A stretch of 64,000 nt of DNA. It comes from Angustibacter luteus. Lineage in GTDB: Bacteria; Actinomycetota; Actinomycetes; Actinomycetales; Angustibacteraceae. Position 1 is the first letter of the stretch. Each line of letters begins with the position of its first letter. The stretch spans positions 298,005 to 362,004 of the forward strand of contig NZ_BAABFP010000004.1 in assembly GCF_039541115.1 (NCBI RefSeq). The letters are read 5' to 3'. The notes beneath the pieces are model-generated. The model had not been told where the DNA came from. It was given only the letters and a program-made list of their open reading frames with translations, and ran no database searches. A program made the position numbers and the translations under genes. Positions 1 through 8,115 of this stretch are shown one piece after another.

Positions 1-754
1 CGGTGTGCGCGAGCCCGGCCCGCAGCAGCCGCCCGGCCAACCGCTCCACGCCGGCGGGCGTCGTCCGCTCCCCGGTGCCGACCGCGACCACGCCGGACGC
101 GAGCAGCAGGACGTCGCCGCCCTCGACGTGCTCGAGCTCCGGCTGGTACGCGAGCGGGGTGCCGGCGAACCGCGGGTGGTGCTGGTAGATCGCCTTGGTC
201 AGCGACGTCTCGCGCCGACGCGCCGGCATGGCCAGGCTGGTGACGGCGACCTGCGGACCCACCCAGGCGCTGGAGTCGCGGGTGAACAGCAGGTTGGGCA
301 GCGGGTCGATGACGAAGTCCTCGGGCGAGGCCAGTGACGACACCACTCCGGGGCGCAGCATCGGACGCCGGGCCGAGAGCTCGTCGTGCCGCAGCCCCGA
401 GATGAGCACCTCGGCGAGCTCGGCCTCGTCCAGGTCGCCGAGCAGCGCACGGGCGCGGCTGGCCAGCCGGTCCCCGACGTGCGGCTCGCCCAGCGCGTAC
501 TCGACCGTGTCGTGCCGCGCCTGCGGCACCGTCAGCGCCTCGCGCAGCAGGTCCGCCAGGTAGAGCACCTCGACCCCGCGGTCGGTCAGCGCGGCGGCGA
601 AGGCGTCGTGCTCGTCCTGGGCGCGGTCGACCCACGGGATGCCGTCGAAGAGCAGGCGGTCGTTGTTCCGCGGGGTGAGGCGGCGCAGCTCGTGACCGGG
701 ACGGTGCAGCATCACGGTGCGCAGCCGTCCTACCTCGCTGTCTGCTCCTGCCAT
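1..754 (-). CDS. arcA: Arginine deiminase, 3' end cut off by the window edge
   Basis: Hydrolyses arginine to citrulline and ammonia (first step of the ADI pathway). About 251 codons are visible, reading leftward from ATG at 754. Family signatures seen in the translation include the N-terminal VMLHRPG, LLFDGIPWVDRAQDEHDAF, FTRDSSAWVG and VEGGDVLLL; the last carries substrate/catalytic acidic residues. The C-terminal segment with the nucleophilic Cys lies outside the window, so activity cannot be judged. TAGGGT (minus strand, 762-767) ends 7 nt before the ATG, consistent with a leaderless mRNA. It diverges from the GT2 gene at 789 with only 34 nt between the start codons. Downstream partners (arcB, arcC) cannot be seen. 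Confidence 0.93.
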   Translation of the reverse strand, partial: MAGADSEVGRLRTVMLHRPGHELRRLTPRNNDRLLFDGIPWVDRAQDEHDAFAAALTDRGVEVLYLADLLREALTVPQARHDTVEYALGEPHVGDRLASRARALLGDLDEAELAEVLISGLRHDELSARRPMLRPGVVSSLASPEDFVIDPLPNLLFTRDSSAWVGPQVAVTSLAMPARRRETSLTKAIYQHHPRFAGTPLAYQPELEHVEGGDVLLLASGVVAVGTGERTTPAGVERLAGRLLRAGLAHT

Positions 755-761
755 GGCGCCG

Positions 762-781
762 ACCCTACCTGCGGCTAGGCT
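762..781. promoter_or_regulatory. Divergent pair of -10 boxes for leaderless transcripts
   Basis: Minus strand TAGGGT (762-767) lies 7 nt before the arcA ATG. Plus strand TAGGCT (776-781) lies 7 nt before the GTG of the GT2 gene. Both match the actinobacterial TAnnnT -10 box at the spacing expected when transcription begins at the start codon. No Shine-Dalgarno sequence precedes either gene. Inferred from sequence only. Confidence 0.6.
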
Positions 782-788
782 CCACCGG

Positions 789-1505
789 GTGAGCGAGCAG
801 CCGACGTCCGTCGCCGTGGTGATCCCGGCCAAGGACGAGGCGCAGCGCATCGCGGCGACCATCGCCGCGGCCGCGACCATCGCCGGCGTCGACCTGGTGG
901 TCGTGGTGGACGACGGGAGCAGCGACGAGACGTCGACGGTGGCCCGCGAGGCGGGGGCCGAGGTGGTCCGGCACGACCGCAACCAGGGCAAGGGCAAGGC
1001 GATGCAGACCGGCGCGGCCTACGTGGCCCGGCACGAGAGCACGCCGCACGCCTTGCTCTTCATCGACGCCGACCTGGAGGGCTCCGCGGTCGAGACCGGT
1101 GCCCTGGTCGCTCCGGTGGTCAGCGGCGCCGCGGACATGACGATCGCGGTGCTGCCGAAGCAGAAGAGCGCCGGGGGTGGCCGCGGGTTCGTCGTCGGGC
1201 TGGCCAGCCGCGGGATCGAGCGGGCCACCGGCTGGACGCCGACCCAGCCGCTGTCCGGGATGCGCTGCCTGACCCGGCCGGCCTACGAGGCGGCCCAACC
1301 GCTCGCGGCCGGCTGGGGCGTGGAGGTCGGCCTGACCATCGACGTGCTGCGGCGCGGGATGACCATCGAGGAGGTGCCCTGCGAGCTGCACCACCGGGTC
1401 ACCGGCACCGGCCTGAGCGACCAGCTGCACCGGCTGAGCCAGTACCGCGACGTCTGGCGCGCGCTCGCCGTCCGGCGCGTGCGCGCCGCCCTGCGACGTC
1501 CATGA
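789..1505 (+). CDS. Family 2 glycosyltransferase
   Basis: 238 aa, cytoplasmic GT-A fold sugar transferase. The N-terminus VAVVIPAKDEA and the VVVDDGSSDET nucleotide-binding segment are typical of GT2, and FIDADLEGS supplies the metal-binding DxD-type motif. There is no clear membrane segment. The frame is open upstream, but GTG at 789 is chosen because TAGGCT sits 7 nt upstream and homology begins right after it. It overlaps the next gene by 4 nt (ATGA), so the two are translationally coupled; a joint role in cell-envelope glycan or lipid-linked sugar synthesis is likely. Donor and acceptor cannot be deduced. Confidence 0.85.
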   Translation: MSEQPTSVAVVIPAKDEAQRIAATIAAAATIAGVDLVVVVDDGSSDETSTVAREAGAEVVRHDRNQGKGKAMQTGAAYVARHESTPHALLFIDADLEGSAVETGALVAPVVSGAADMTIAVLPKQKSAGGGRGFVVGLASRGIERATGWTPTQPLSGMRCLTRPAYEAAQPLAAGWGVEVGLTIDVLRRGMTIEEVPCELHHRVTGTGLSDQLHRLSQYRDVWRALAVRRVRAALRRP

Positions 1506-3031
1506 CGGACGCGCCGTCCATGACGGACGCCGGGTCGCGGCGCCGGGTCTCCCCGTGGGCGCTGCTCGCGGTCGGCACGTCGTTCGTGCTGCTGATCGGC
1601 ACCGCGGCGTTCGGCCCGTCGGCGGCCTCACCGGACCTGGGCGCCGATACCGGTTGGCGCGCAGCACTTCCACCCTGGTCCATCGGCTTCCACGCCTCGT
1701 CCGCGCTGGTGACCGGCCTGGTCGACACGGGCTACCTGATCGGCGGTATCGGCGTCGCGCTCGGCCTGTGGGCGGCGTACCGGGGGGAGCGGGTGCCCCC
1801 GCAGGCCCTCGGGGTCGCCGGCGCCTTCGCGGTGCTGGCCGTCCTCGTCGCCCCGCTCGGCTCCGCCGACCACGTCAGCTACGCGGCCTACGGTCGGATC
1901 GCGGCGAACGGCGGTGACCCGTACGTCGTCCCGCCGCAGAGCTGGGCTGGCGGGCACGACCCGGTGGCCGGCGCGGTCGAACCACCGTGGACGACGACCC
2001 CGACCATCTACGGGCCGGTGGCCACCGCCATCCAGGCCGTGTGCAGCCTGGTCGGCGGGGACAGCCTGCGACTGACCGTGTGGTGCTGGCAGCTCTGCTG
2101 CCTGGCCGCCTGGCTGACCGTCGGCTGGCTGGTGATCCGATTGTGCCGCAACGCCTTCGGCGCGACGTCGTGGCAGGTGGACCGCGCCGCCTGGGTGTGG
2201 CTGCTCAACCCGGTGCTGCTCGGCGTCCTGTTGGTCGGTGCGCACGTCGACCTGCTCGGCGCGGCGTTCGCGGTCGGTGCGCTGGCGCTCGCCGGGCGTC
2301 GTCCGTTGCTGGCCGGCCTGGCGCTGGGGGCCGCCGTCGGCGTGAAGGCAACGTTCGCGCTGGTGGGCCCTGCACTGCTGATCGCGTTGTGGCGCAGGGA
2401 CCGTGGCAGGTCCTGGCGGCCCGCGCTGCTCGGCGTCCTCGGCTCGGCGATCGTGCTGCTGCCGGCGCAGCTGTGGGCGGGCTCGCACGTGTTCGACCAG
2501 CTCAGCCGGGCCCGGCGCTTCGTCTCGCTCGCGACGCCGTGGCGCCCGTTCGTGGAGTGGGCGACCGGACCGTTCACGAACGACGCGGTGCGCGACGCCG
2601 TGGTGCTGCTCACCCCCGTCGTGGTGATCGGCCTGGCGGTGCTGCTGTGGTTGGTGATCCGGCCCGGCGCCGGCGAGCCCGTGGCCGACGCGGCCGACCA
2701 GGTCACCGTCGACGCGGCCGGCTGGGCCCTGGTGCTGGGCGCCGCCTACGTCCTCGGCGCGCCGTACTCGTTGCCCTGGTACGACGCCGTGGCCTGGGCG
2801 CCGCTGGCGCTGGTCGCGGTGCCGGGGGTGGACGCCCTGCTGCTGGTCCGGCTGGTCGCGTACTGCGTGGCCTACGTGCCGGGCCGGGTGATCGGGTCGA
2901 GCCGGCACGTGCAGGACGTCACGCTGGGCTATCGCCGGGGCTGGGCTCCGTGGATCGGGCTGGCGCTGCTGCTGGCGCTGGGCTGGCTCGCCGCTCGTCG
3001 TCCTCGAGGGCCTGCACGCTCGCCGCGATGA
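1502..3031 (+). CDS. Polyprenol-phosphomannose-dependent mannosyltransferase-like membrane protein (MptA/MptB type)
   Basis: 509 aa with about a dozen hydrophobic segments. The first periplasmic loop, with SADHVSYAAYGRIA, GGDPYV and TPTIYGPVAT, resembles actinobacterial alpha-1,6-mannosyltransferases (GT-C fold) that extend lipomannan-type glycans from polyprenyl-phosphomannose. It overlaps the upstream GT2 by 4 nt. Two in-frame ATGs lie 18 nt apart inside a short direct repeat (1502 and 1520), so the exact start is uncertain. The last 113 nt overlap the convergent membrane gene 2919-5168, and the shared part encodes low-complexity tails. Substrate is inferred from family resemblance only. 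Confidence 0.75.
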   Translation: MTDAPSMTDAGSRRRVSPWALLAVGTSFVLLIGTAAFGPSAASPDLGADTGWRAALPPWSIGFHASSALVTGLVDTGYLIGGIGVALGLWAAYRGERVPPQALGVAGAFAVLAVLVAPLGSADHVSYAAYGRIAANGGDPYVVPPQSWAGGHDPVAGAVEPPWTTTPTIYGPVATAIQAVCSLVGGDSLRLTVWCWQLCCLAAWLTVGWLVIRLCRNAFGATSWQVDRAAWVWLLNPVLLGVLLVGAHVDLLGAAFAVGALALAGRRPLLAGLALGAAVGVKATFALVGPALLIALWRRDRGRSWRPALLGVLGSAIVLLPAQLWAGSHVFDQLSRARRFVSLATPWRPFVEWATGPFTNDAVRDAVVLLTPVVVIGLAVLLWLVIRPGAGEPVADAADQVTVDAAGWALVLGAAYVLGAPYSLPWYDAVAWAPLALVAVPGVDALLLVRLVAYCVAYVPGRVIGSSRHVQDVTLGYRRGWAPWIGLALLLALGWLAARRPRGPARSPR

Positions 3032-5168
3032 TCAGCGGGATGGCCAGGGTGAAGCCGACGGCCGGGATCGCCGTCCCGGAGTCGTTGACCGCGAAGCCGA
3101 TGCCGAGCAGCAGCAGCAGGCAGCCCAGGCCCTGGCGCAGGGTGGGGCTGCGGTCGTAGGCCCGTTGCAGCGCACCGGCTCCGACGGACGACGGCCGCAT
3201 CAGCACCAGCACCACGAACAGCGCCGCGAAGGGCACCAGGATCGACAGGACGCTGCCGAACAGGATCGACAGGTTCTGCTCGCCCTTGCGGGAGATGACC
3301 TGCCAGGCGCCGCCGTCGATCACGGTCTGCACGAACCGGCCCAGGTGGGTCTGGCTGTCGGTCGGCCGCAGCCAGTCCAGCACCGAGACCACCGTGAGCA
3401 TGGCCACCGTGCCGACGCCGATCAGGATCACCTTGCGCCAGGTCAGCCGGATGCCGAGCACCAGCAGGGTCAGCACCGCGAACGCCGGGACCATGCCCAG
3501 CGGCCCGCCGAAGTCGCTGCCCCACGCGGGGCTCACGTCCAGGGCCGTGGCGATGACGCCGATCAGCGCCACCGCGGCGGCGGCGACCTTGCGGCGTCCG
3601 GACTGGACGAAGTGGTCGGCCACCGCGATGGCGAACAGCATCGCGCCGGTGCCGAAGAGGGCGAAGGCCACGTTGGAGAAGCCGTAGAACCGCCCGGCCA
3701 CCACGGGTTGCAGGCCCATCAGGCTCGAGGTCTGCAGCCGCGACCCGGTCACGATGTCGGCGGCCAGCACCAGCGACGTCAGCCCGGCGACCGCGCCGAA
3801 CGGGCCGAGCAGCCGGCGGCGCCACGGGCCGAGCTGAGCGACCAGCGTCAGGGCCGTCACGTAGGCCGCGACGACCAGCACGACCATCAGCAGCGCGTGC
3901 TGGTAGCGCCACCACGGCACGGTGTTGGCCAGGTACGTCGACACCGGGACGCACGCGAACACGAGCGCGGTCCGGCGCACCAGCGTCAGCAGCCGGCGGC
4001 GCTTCGACCCGGACGCCCAGCGGTGCCGCAGCACGATCGCGGCGCCGCCGTACAGCAGCAGCTGCGCGATCACCAGGCCGTTGAAGAACGGCGCCACCAG
4101 CTTCTGCACGCGCTGCGCGGCCTGGTCGAGGTCGCTGACCTTCTCGAGCCGGTCGGCCGCGCTGGCCGGCGCCTGCCCGGAGGCCACCGACCGGTTCGTG
4201 ATGGGTGAGCCGACCAGGGTGTTCGGCTCCGGGACGTCGAGCAGGTGCAGCAGGGTCGGCGTCACGTCCGTGGCCTGCACGAGCGCCACCTGCCGGGTGG
4301 ACGACGTCCACAGCCAGCCCGGCCCGTAGCCGGGACCGGTCGCCGCGCCCAGCTGCAGGTGCGGCGTCGCCCCCGCGTCAGCCAGCGACAGCACGAGGAC
4401 GCGAGCGCCGTCCGGCACGGCCGCCAGCACCTGGCCGACGGCGTCGTCCACGGCCTTCACCTGCTCGGCGCGCGAGCCGTCGGTGATCGCCACGCCCTGC
4501 TCGGCCGGCCCCGGCAAGGGGTCGCCCGGGTCACGCACCGCGCCGACGTCCACGACGGTCAGCGGGCAGTCGGACGACGACAGCGCGCCGCCGAGCCCGG
4601 TCAGCGGGCTGTACCGGGCGACGGTGCCGTCACGGCGCGCCAGGGCGGCCGCCGCACCCGGCCCGACCGCGGTAGCGCACACGTCCGCCGTGGCCAGGGT
4701 GTCGCCGAGCAGACCGGGTGTGGCGTCGAACTTCTCGCCGTCCGCCTCTGTGACGTACCGCGGCCAGGTGGTCACGGTGGCGGAGCCGAGGGGGGCGACG
4801 CCGCCGCTCACCTCGACGGGCCGGCACACCCGCACCGCGGGGTCCTTCGCCTTCGGGTCGCGCTCGTCGGCGGCCCGGCGTCCGGACGAGACCGCGAGCC
4901 AGCCGTCCACCGGGCACGCAGCGGGCTTCACGCTGCGCACGGTCACGTCCCCGATCGAGCCGACCTGCGCGAGCCGCGCCAGGTTGGGGGTCGCTTGCGC
5001 CGAGACGTCCGACCACTGCACGCCGCCGGTGCCGATCAGCACGACCGGGGCGACCGGACCGGACGGCGCCGCGGCCGCGCTCGGCGCCACGGCCGCGGTC
5101 GCGGTCGCACTCAGACCCAGGGCGCTGATCCCCAGCAGAACGGCGACGAGGCGTGGTCGGATCGGCAC
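2919..5168 (-). CDS. Membrane protein with exported alkaline-phosphatase-like domain
   Basis: 749 aa from GTG at 5168. A signal peptide with Ala-rich cleavage region (about residues 1-35) precedes an extracytoplasmic domain of about 330 residues. In that domain VVLIGTGGVQW, TPNLARLA and CPVDGWLAVSSG recall the alkaline phosphatase/sulfatase fold. About ten membrane segments follow, with a Pro/Ala-rich tail. Metal ligands could not be assigned, so catalysis is unproven. TACTCT (minus strand, 5175-5180) lies 6 nt before this GTG; GTG 5174 is the alternative. The 3' end runs 113 nt into the convergent mannosyltransferase gene. Adjacent glycosyltransferases suggest an envelope role. Specific function unknown. 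Confidence 0.7.
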   Translation of the reverse strand: MPIRPRLVAVLLGISALGLSATATAAVAPSAAAAPSGPVAPVVLIGTGGVQWSDVSAQATPNLARLAQVGSIGDVTVRSVKPAACPVDGWLAVSSGRRAADERDPKAKDPAVRVCRPVEVSGGVAPLGSATVTTWPRYVTEADGEKFDATPGLLGDTLATADVCATAVGPGAAAALARRDGTVARYSPLTGLGGALSSSDCPLTVVDVGAVRDPGDPLPGPAEQGVAITDGSRAEQVKAVDDAVGQVLAAVPDGARVLVLSLADAGATPHLQLGAATGPGYGPGWLWTSSTRQVALVQATDVTPTLLHLLDVPEPNTLVGSPITNRSVASGQAPASAADRLEKVSDLDQAAQRVQKLVAPFFNGLVIAQLLLYGGAAIVLRHRWASGSKRRRLLTLVRRTALVFACVPVSTYLANTVPWWRYQHALLMVVLVVAAYVTALTLVAQLGPWRRRLLGPFGAVAGLTSLVLAADIVTGSRLQTSSLMGLQPVVAGRFYGFSNVAFALFGTGAMLFAIAVADHFVQSGRRKVAAAAVALIGVIATALDVSPAWGSDFGGPLGMVPAFAVLTLLVLGIRLTWRKVILIGVGTVAMLTVVSVLDWLRPTDSQTHLGRFVQTVIDGGAWQVISRKGEQNLSILFGSVLSILVPFAALFVVLVLMRPSSVGAGALQRAYDRSPTLRQGLGCLLLLLGIGFAVNDSGTAIPAVGFTLAIPLIIAASVQALEDDERRASPAPAAAPARSTEPSPGDSPA

Positions 5169-5207
5169 CTGCACAGAGTAGGGGCCCCATCGGCCAGACT
5201 GTGACCT

Positions 5208-6446
5208 GTGACCCGTGCCCCCCGCCCCGCCGTGCAGGCACTCGTCGTCGTCGCGGTCCTGGTGCTGGCCGAGCTGCCGATCGCCTGGCACTACCTGGTC
5301 ACGTGGCCCGGTGACCAGTGGCAGGTGGACGTCGAGGTGTACCGCGAGGCGGCCCGTTCGGTGGTCTACGGCCGGCCCATCTACGAGCAGCTCACCGAGT
5401 CCCCGCAGCTCCTGCCGTTCACCTACCCGCCGTTCGCGGCGCTGGTGTCACTGCCGATGACGCTGGTCTCGTTCCACGCACTGGGCTGGATCTGGACGGG
5501 GATGCAGGTCGCTGCGACGTACGCGACGGTGATGATCGCCTTCCGCCGGTTGCTCGCTCGGGTCGAGCCGTGGCGGTGGGTGGCCGGCGCCCTGGTGACG
5601 GTGCCGATGCTCTACCTGCTGCCGGTCTCGGACGGCGTCCGGTTCGGTCAGGTGAACGCGTTCCTGGTGCTCGCCTGCCTGGGTGACCTCGCGCTGCCCC
5701 TCGGGCCGTGGCACCGGGTGCGTGGGATCTGGATCGGGCTGGCGACGGCCATCAAGCTGACGCCCGGGGTGTTCTTCGTGCACTTCGCCGTGTGCCGGCG
5801 CTGGCGCGAGCTCGCCGCGGGCGTGCTGGCCGCAGCGACCGCGACCGTGGCGGCCGCGCTGGTGCTGCCGGAGGCGACGGTGGCGTTCTGGGGCGGCGCG
5901 CTCGGCGACCCGAACCGGTTGGGGCCCAACCGCGGCACGTCCAACCAGTCGCTGCGCGGGGTGCTGCTGCGGCTGGGACCGGAGGGTGCGGCCGGCACCG
6001 CGCTGTGGCTGCTGGCCGTGCTCGTCGTCGGGGTGATCGGCTTCACGTTGGCTCGGCGCGCCTACCGGGCGGGTGACCCCATCGCGGAGGTCGCGGCCGT
6101 CGGTCTGATGGCGGTGCTGCTGTCGCCGGTGGCATGGGTGCACCACTACGCCTGGGTCGTTCTCGTGATCGCCGCGCTGGTCGGTGACGGGCGGGACCGG
6201 CGTCGGCTCGTCTTCGCCGGGATCATCACGGCCTGGTTCCTGGCCCGGCTGCCCTGGTGGGGGATCAGCTGGGTCGCGAACGATTGGCCCGTCCTGTGGT
6301 TCGGCCGGATCCTGCAGAACTCCTACTGCCTCGGCGGTCTCCTCGCCCTCGCGCTGCTGTGGCGGGTGGTGCCGTCGCCGGGCGCCGCCGGGCGTGTCGC
6401 GCAGGATGTCCGGGACAGCGAGCAGGACATGCCACTCGGGCATTGA
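5208..6446 (+). CDS. GT87 family polyprenol-linked mannosyltransferase-like membrane protein
   Basis: 412 aa, about ten hydrophobic segments. The loop DVEVYREAARSVVYGRPIYEQL followed by LPFTYPPFAAL is the hallmark of GT87/DUF2029 enzymes such as PimE, which use polyprenyl-phosphomannose on the outer face of the membrane. Start is GTG 5208, with CAGACT (5195-5200) 7 nt upstream. It diverges from the phosphatase-like membrane gene. An imperfect hairpin overlaps its stop codon. The acceptor is unknown; proximity to another mannosyltransferase hints at a shared glycoconjugate. Confidence 0.8.
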   Translation: MTRAPRPAVQALVVVAVLVLAELPIAWHYLVTWPGDQWQVDVEVYREAARSVVYGRPIYEQLTESPQLLPFTYPPFAALVSLPMTLVSFHALGWIWTGMQVAATYATVMIAFRRLLARVEPWRWVAGALVTVPMLYLLPVSDGVRFGQVNAFLVLACLGDLALPLGPWHRVRGIWIGLATAIKLTPGVFFVHFAVCRRWRELAAGVLAAATATVAAALVLPEATVAFWGGALGDPNRLGPNRGTSNQSLRGVLLRLGPEGAAGTALWLLAVLVVGVIGFTLARRAYRAGDPIAEVAAVGLMAVLLSPVAWVHHYAWVVLVIAALVGDGRDRRRLVFAGIITAWFLARLPWWGISWVANDWPVLWFGRILQNSYCLGGLLALALLWRVVPSPGAAGRVAQDVRDSEQDMPLGH

Positions 6447-6462
6447 GGTGCCCGTGCGGCAT
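6429..6462 (+). terminator. Hairpin overlapping the GT87 stop codon
   Basis: Arms 6429-6442 and 6449-6462 are 14 nt each with two mismatches and a 6-nt loop containing the TGA. There is no T-run. It lies between convergent genes, so it could terminate either transcript. Confidence 0.4.
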
Positions 6463-6498
6463 GGACCGCTCCGACGTGGGCGCTTCCGGCGCGCCCGG

Positions 6499-7242
6499 TC
6501 AGCCGCCGAAGTCCTGCGTCCAGTAGACGCCGTAGCTGCCGCCCCGGGCGACACCGACCCCGAGCTTGCTGAAGCCGCAGTTGAGGATGTTGGCGCGGTG
6601 CCCCGGGCTGTTCATCCACGAGTCCATCACCGCGGCGGGGCTGCGCTGACCGGCGGCGATGTTCTCGCCCAGCAACCCGCCCGAGTACCCCGCGGCGTGG
6701 ATGCGCTGGTCGAAGGTCCGCCCGTCCTGGGACACGTGCGAGAAGTAGTCGTGCGTCGCCATGTCGGTGCTGTGGCCGACGGCGGCGCGGGTGAGCGCGG
6801 CGTCCGAGGTGACGGGTCGGCACCCCGCCGTGGACCGTGCCGTGTTCACCAGGGCGAGCACCGCGCTCGCCTCGGACGTCGACGGGGTGGTGCTGCGCGG
6901 CGGTGAGGTGGCGCGGGGCCCGCTGGTGGCGTGGGGCGTGCGGGTGGCCCGCGGCTTGGCGCTGGCTGCGGGCGTGGCAGCGGCGCGGACCTTGGCCCGG
7001 GCCGGGGGCTTCGCCGTGGCGGTCGGGCGCGGGGTCGGTGATACCGACGGGCTGCTCGTCGCCCGGCTCGTCGTGGTCGTGGTCGTGGTCGTGGTGGCGG
7101 CGAGGCGGTCGGCGGCCGGCGCGAGCGCGTCGTCCGGTCGGGTGGCGAGGTAGCCGAGGGACGACGCGACGCACAGCACGACGACGCCGGCCAGGGCAGC
7201 GGCGACGCGGCCACGAGGTCCTGCGGGGGTGTCCGGACGCAT
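6499..7242 (-). CDS. Exported CAP-domain (SCP/PR-1-like) protein
   Basis: 247 aa. An N-terminal membrane segment (about residues 12-32, uncleaved anchor or signal) is followed by a Thr/Ser/Pro/Ala linker with a run of nine Thr. A C-terminal CAP domain begins near residue 125 (VLALVNTARSTAGC). CAP residues seen are HSTDMATHDYFSH, GENIA and SWMNSPGHRANIL, so the His/Glu cavity is intact. CAP proteins are secreted and often bind wall or lipid ligands; role here unknown. CAAGAT ends 7 nt before ATG 7242. Confidence 0.88.
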   Translation of the reverse strand: MRPDTPAGPRGRVAAALAGVVVLCVASSLGYLATRPDDALAPAADRLAATTTTTTTTTSRATSSPSVSPTPRPTATAKPPARAKVRAAATPAASAKPRATRTPHATSGPRATSPPRSTTPSTSEASAVLALVNTARSTAGCRPVTSDAALTRAAVGHSTDMATHDYFSHVSQDGRTFDQRIHAAGYSGGLLGENIAAGQRSPAAVMDSWMNSPGHRANILNCGFSKLGVGVARGGSYGVYWTQDFGG

Positions 7243-7288
7243 CCGGACGATCTTGCACTACCGGGACAGATCACTCAACCGCAGCGGC

Positions 7289-8086
7289 TCAGGACTGCTG
7301 CCCCAGTGCCTTGGCCTCCTCCTGCTCGGCCGCCGCGTTCCAGTCCCGCTTCGAGGACTGCCAGCCGTCCTCGTTCAGCCCCACGCGCCAGTAGCCCGAG
7401 ATGGACTGCTGGGTCCGGTCGATCCCGCGGTCGATCCGCAGGTGGGCGCGCAGCTCCTTGACGAAGGTCGCCTCGCCGTGGACGAAGAACTGACCGCGGC
7501 CGGGTGGGAACGCCGCCGCCTTCACCTGGTCCACCAGCAGCGCACCGACTTTGCGGTCCTCGCGGTGCAGCCACACGACGTCCACCTCGGCGGCCGACTC
7601 GATCGGCTGCTGGTCGGCGGCGTCCGGCACCTCGATGAAGGCGGTCGCGGTGGCCCCGGCGGGCAGCGCCTCCAGCGCGGCCGCGATGGCCGGCAGGGCG
7701 CTCTCGTCGCCGGCGAGCAGGTGCCAGTCCGCCGCCGGGTCCGGCGCGTAGCCGCCACCCGGACCGTTGAACAGGATCTCGTCGCCGGGCTGCGCGTTCG
7801 CGGCCCACGGCCCGGCGACGCCCTCGTCCCCGTGCACCACGAAGTCGATGGCGAGCTCGCGGCGCTCGGCGTCCCACCTGCGCACCGTGTAGGTGCGCAC
7901 GAGCGGCCGCTCCTGCCCCGAGTCGAAGAGCAGCTTCACGTAGTGGTCGGTGTACTCGCCGGCGGCGAACCGGTCGAGGCCGGCGCCGCCGAGGACGACG
8001 CGCACCAGGTGCGGGGAGACCTGCTCGGTGCGCAGCACCACGCCGTGGTGCGGGTCGGGGCGCGGGCGGCGAGGTTGCTCGGTCAC
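7289..8086 (-). CDS. Siderophore-interacting flavoprotein (SIP family)
   Basis: 265 aa from GTG 8086 (the frame is open much further upstream, but homology starts at VTEQPRR). FAD-binding motif RTYTVR, then the DFVVHGDEGVAGPWA region and a C-terminal NAD(P)H-domain half ending in a WRVGLNEDG-type stretch identify the ViuB/SIP family. These reduce Fe(III)-siderophores in the cytoplasm. An AAAGG ribosome-binding site lies upstream. It is last in a minus-strand run with larB, larC and a UPF0016 transporter, 29 nt after the latter, so a shared metal theme is plausible. Confidence 0.9.
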   Translation of the reverse strand: MTEQPRRPRPDPHHGVVLRTEQVSPHLVRVVLGGAGLDRFAAGEYTDHYVKLLFDSGQERPLVRTYTVRRWDAERRELAIDFVVHGDEGVAGPWAANAQPGDEILFNGPGGGYAPDPAADWHLLAGDESALPAIAAALEALPAGATATAFIEVPDAADQQPIESAAEVDVVWLHREDRKVGALLVDQVKAAAFPPGRGQFFVHGEATFVKELRAHLRIDRGIDRTQQSISGYWRVGLNEDGWQSSKRDWNAAAEQEEAKALGQQS

Positions 8087-8115
8087 GAGGTTGGAGCCTT
8101 TCGGAGAGTGCGGGA

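Noticed and set aside
765-1673. 302-aa open frame on the minus strand across the GT2 gene
   Set aside because: Antisense shadow of a clear GT2 gene: Arg/Gly/Pro/His-rich, no start signal, and it crosses the arcA/GT2 promoter.
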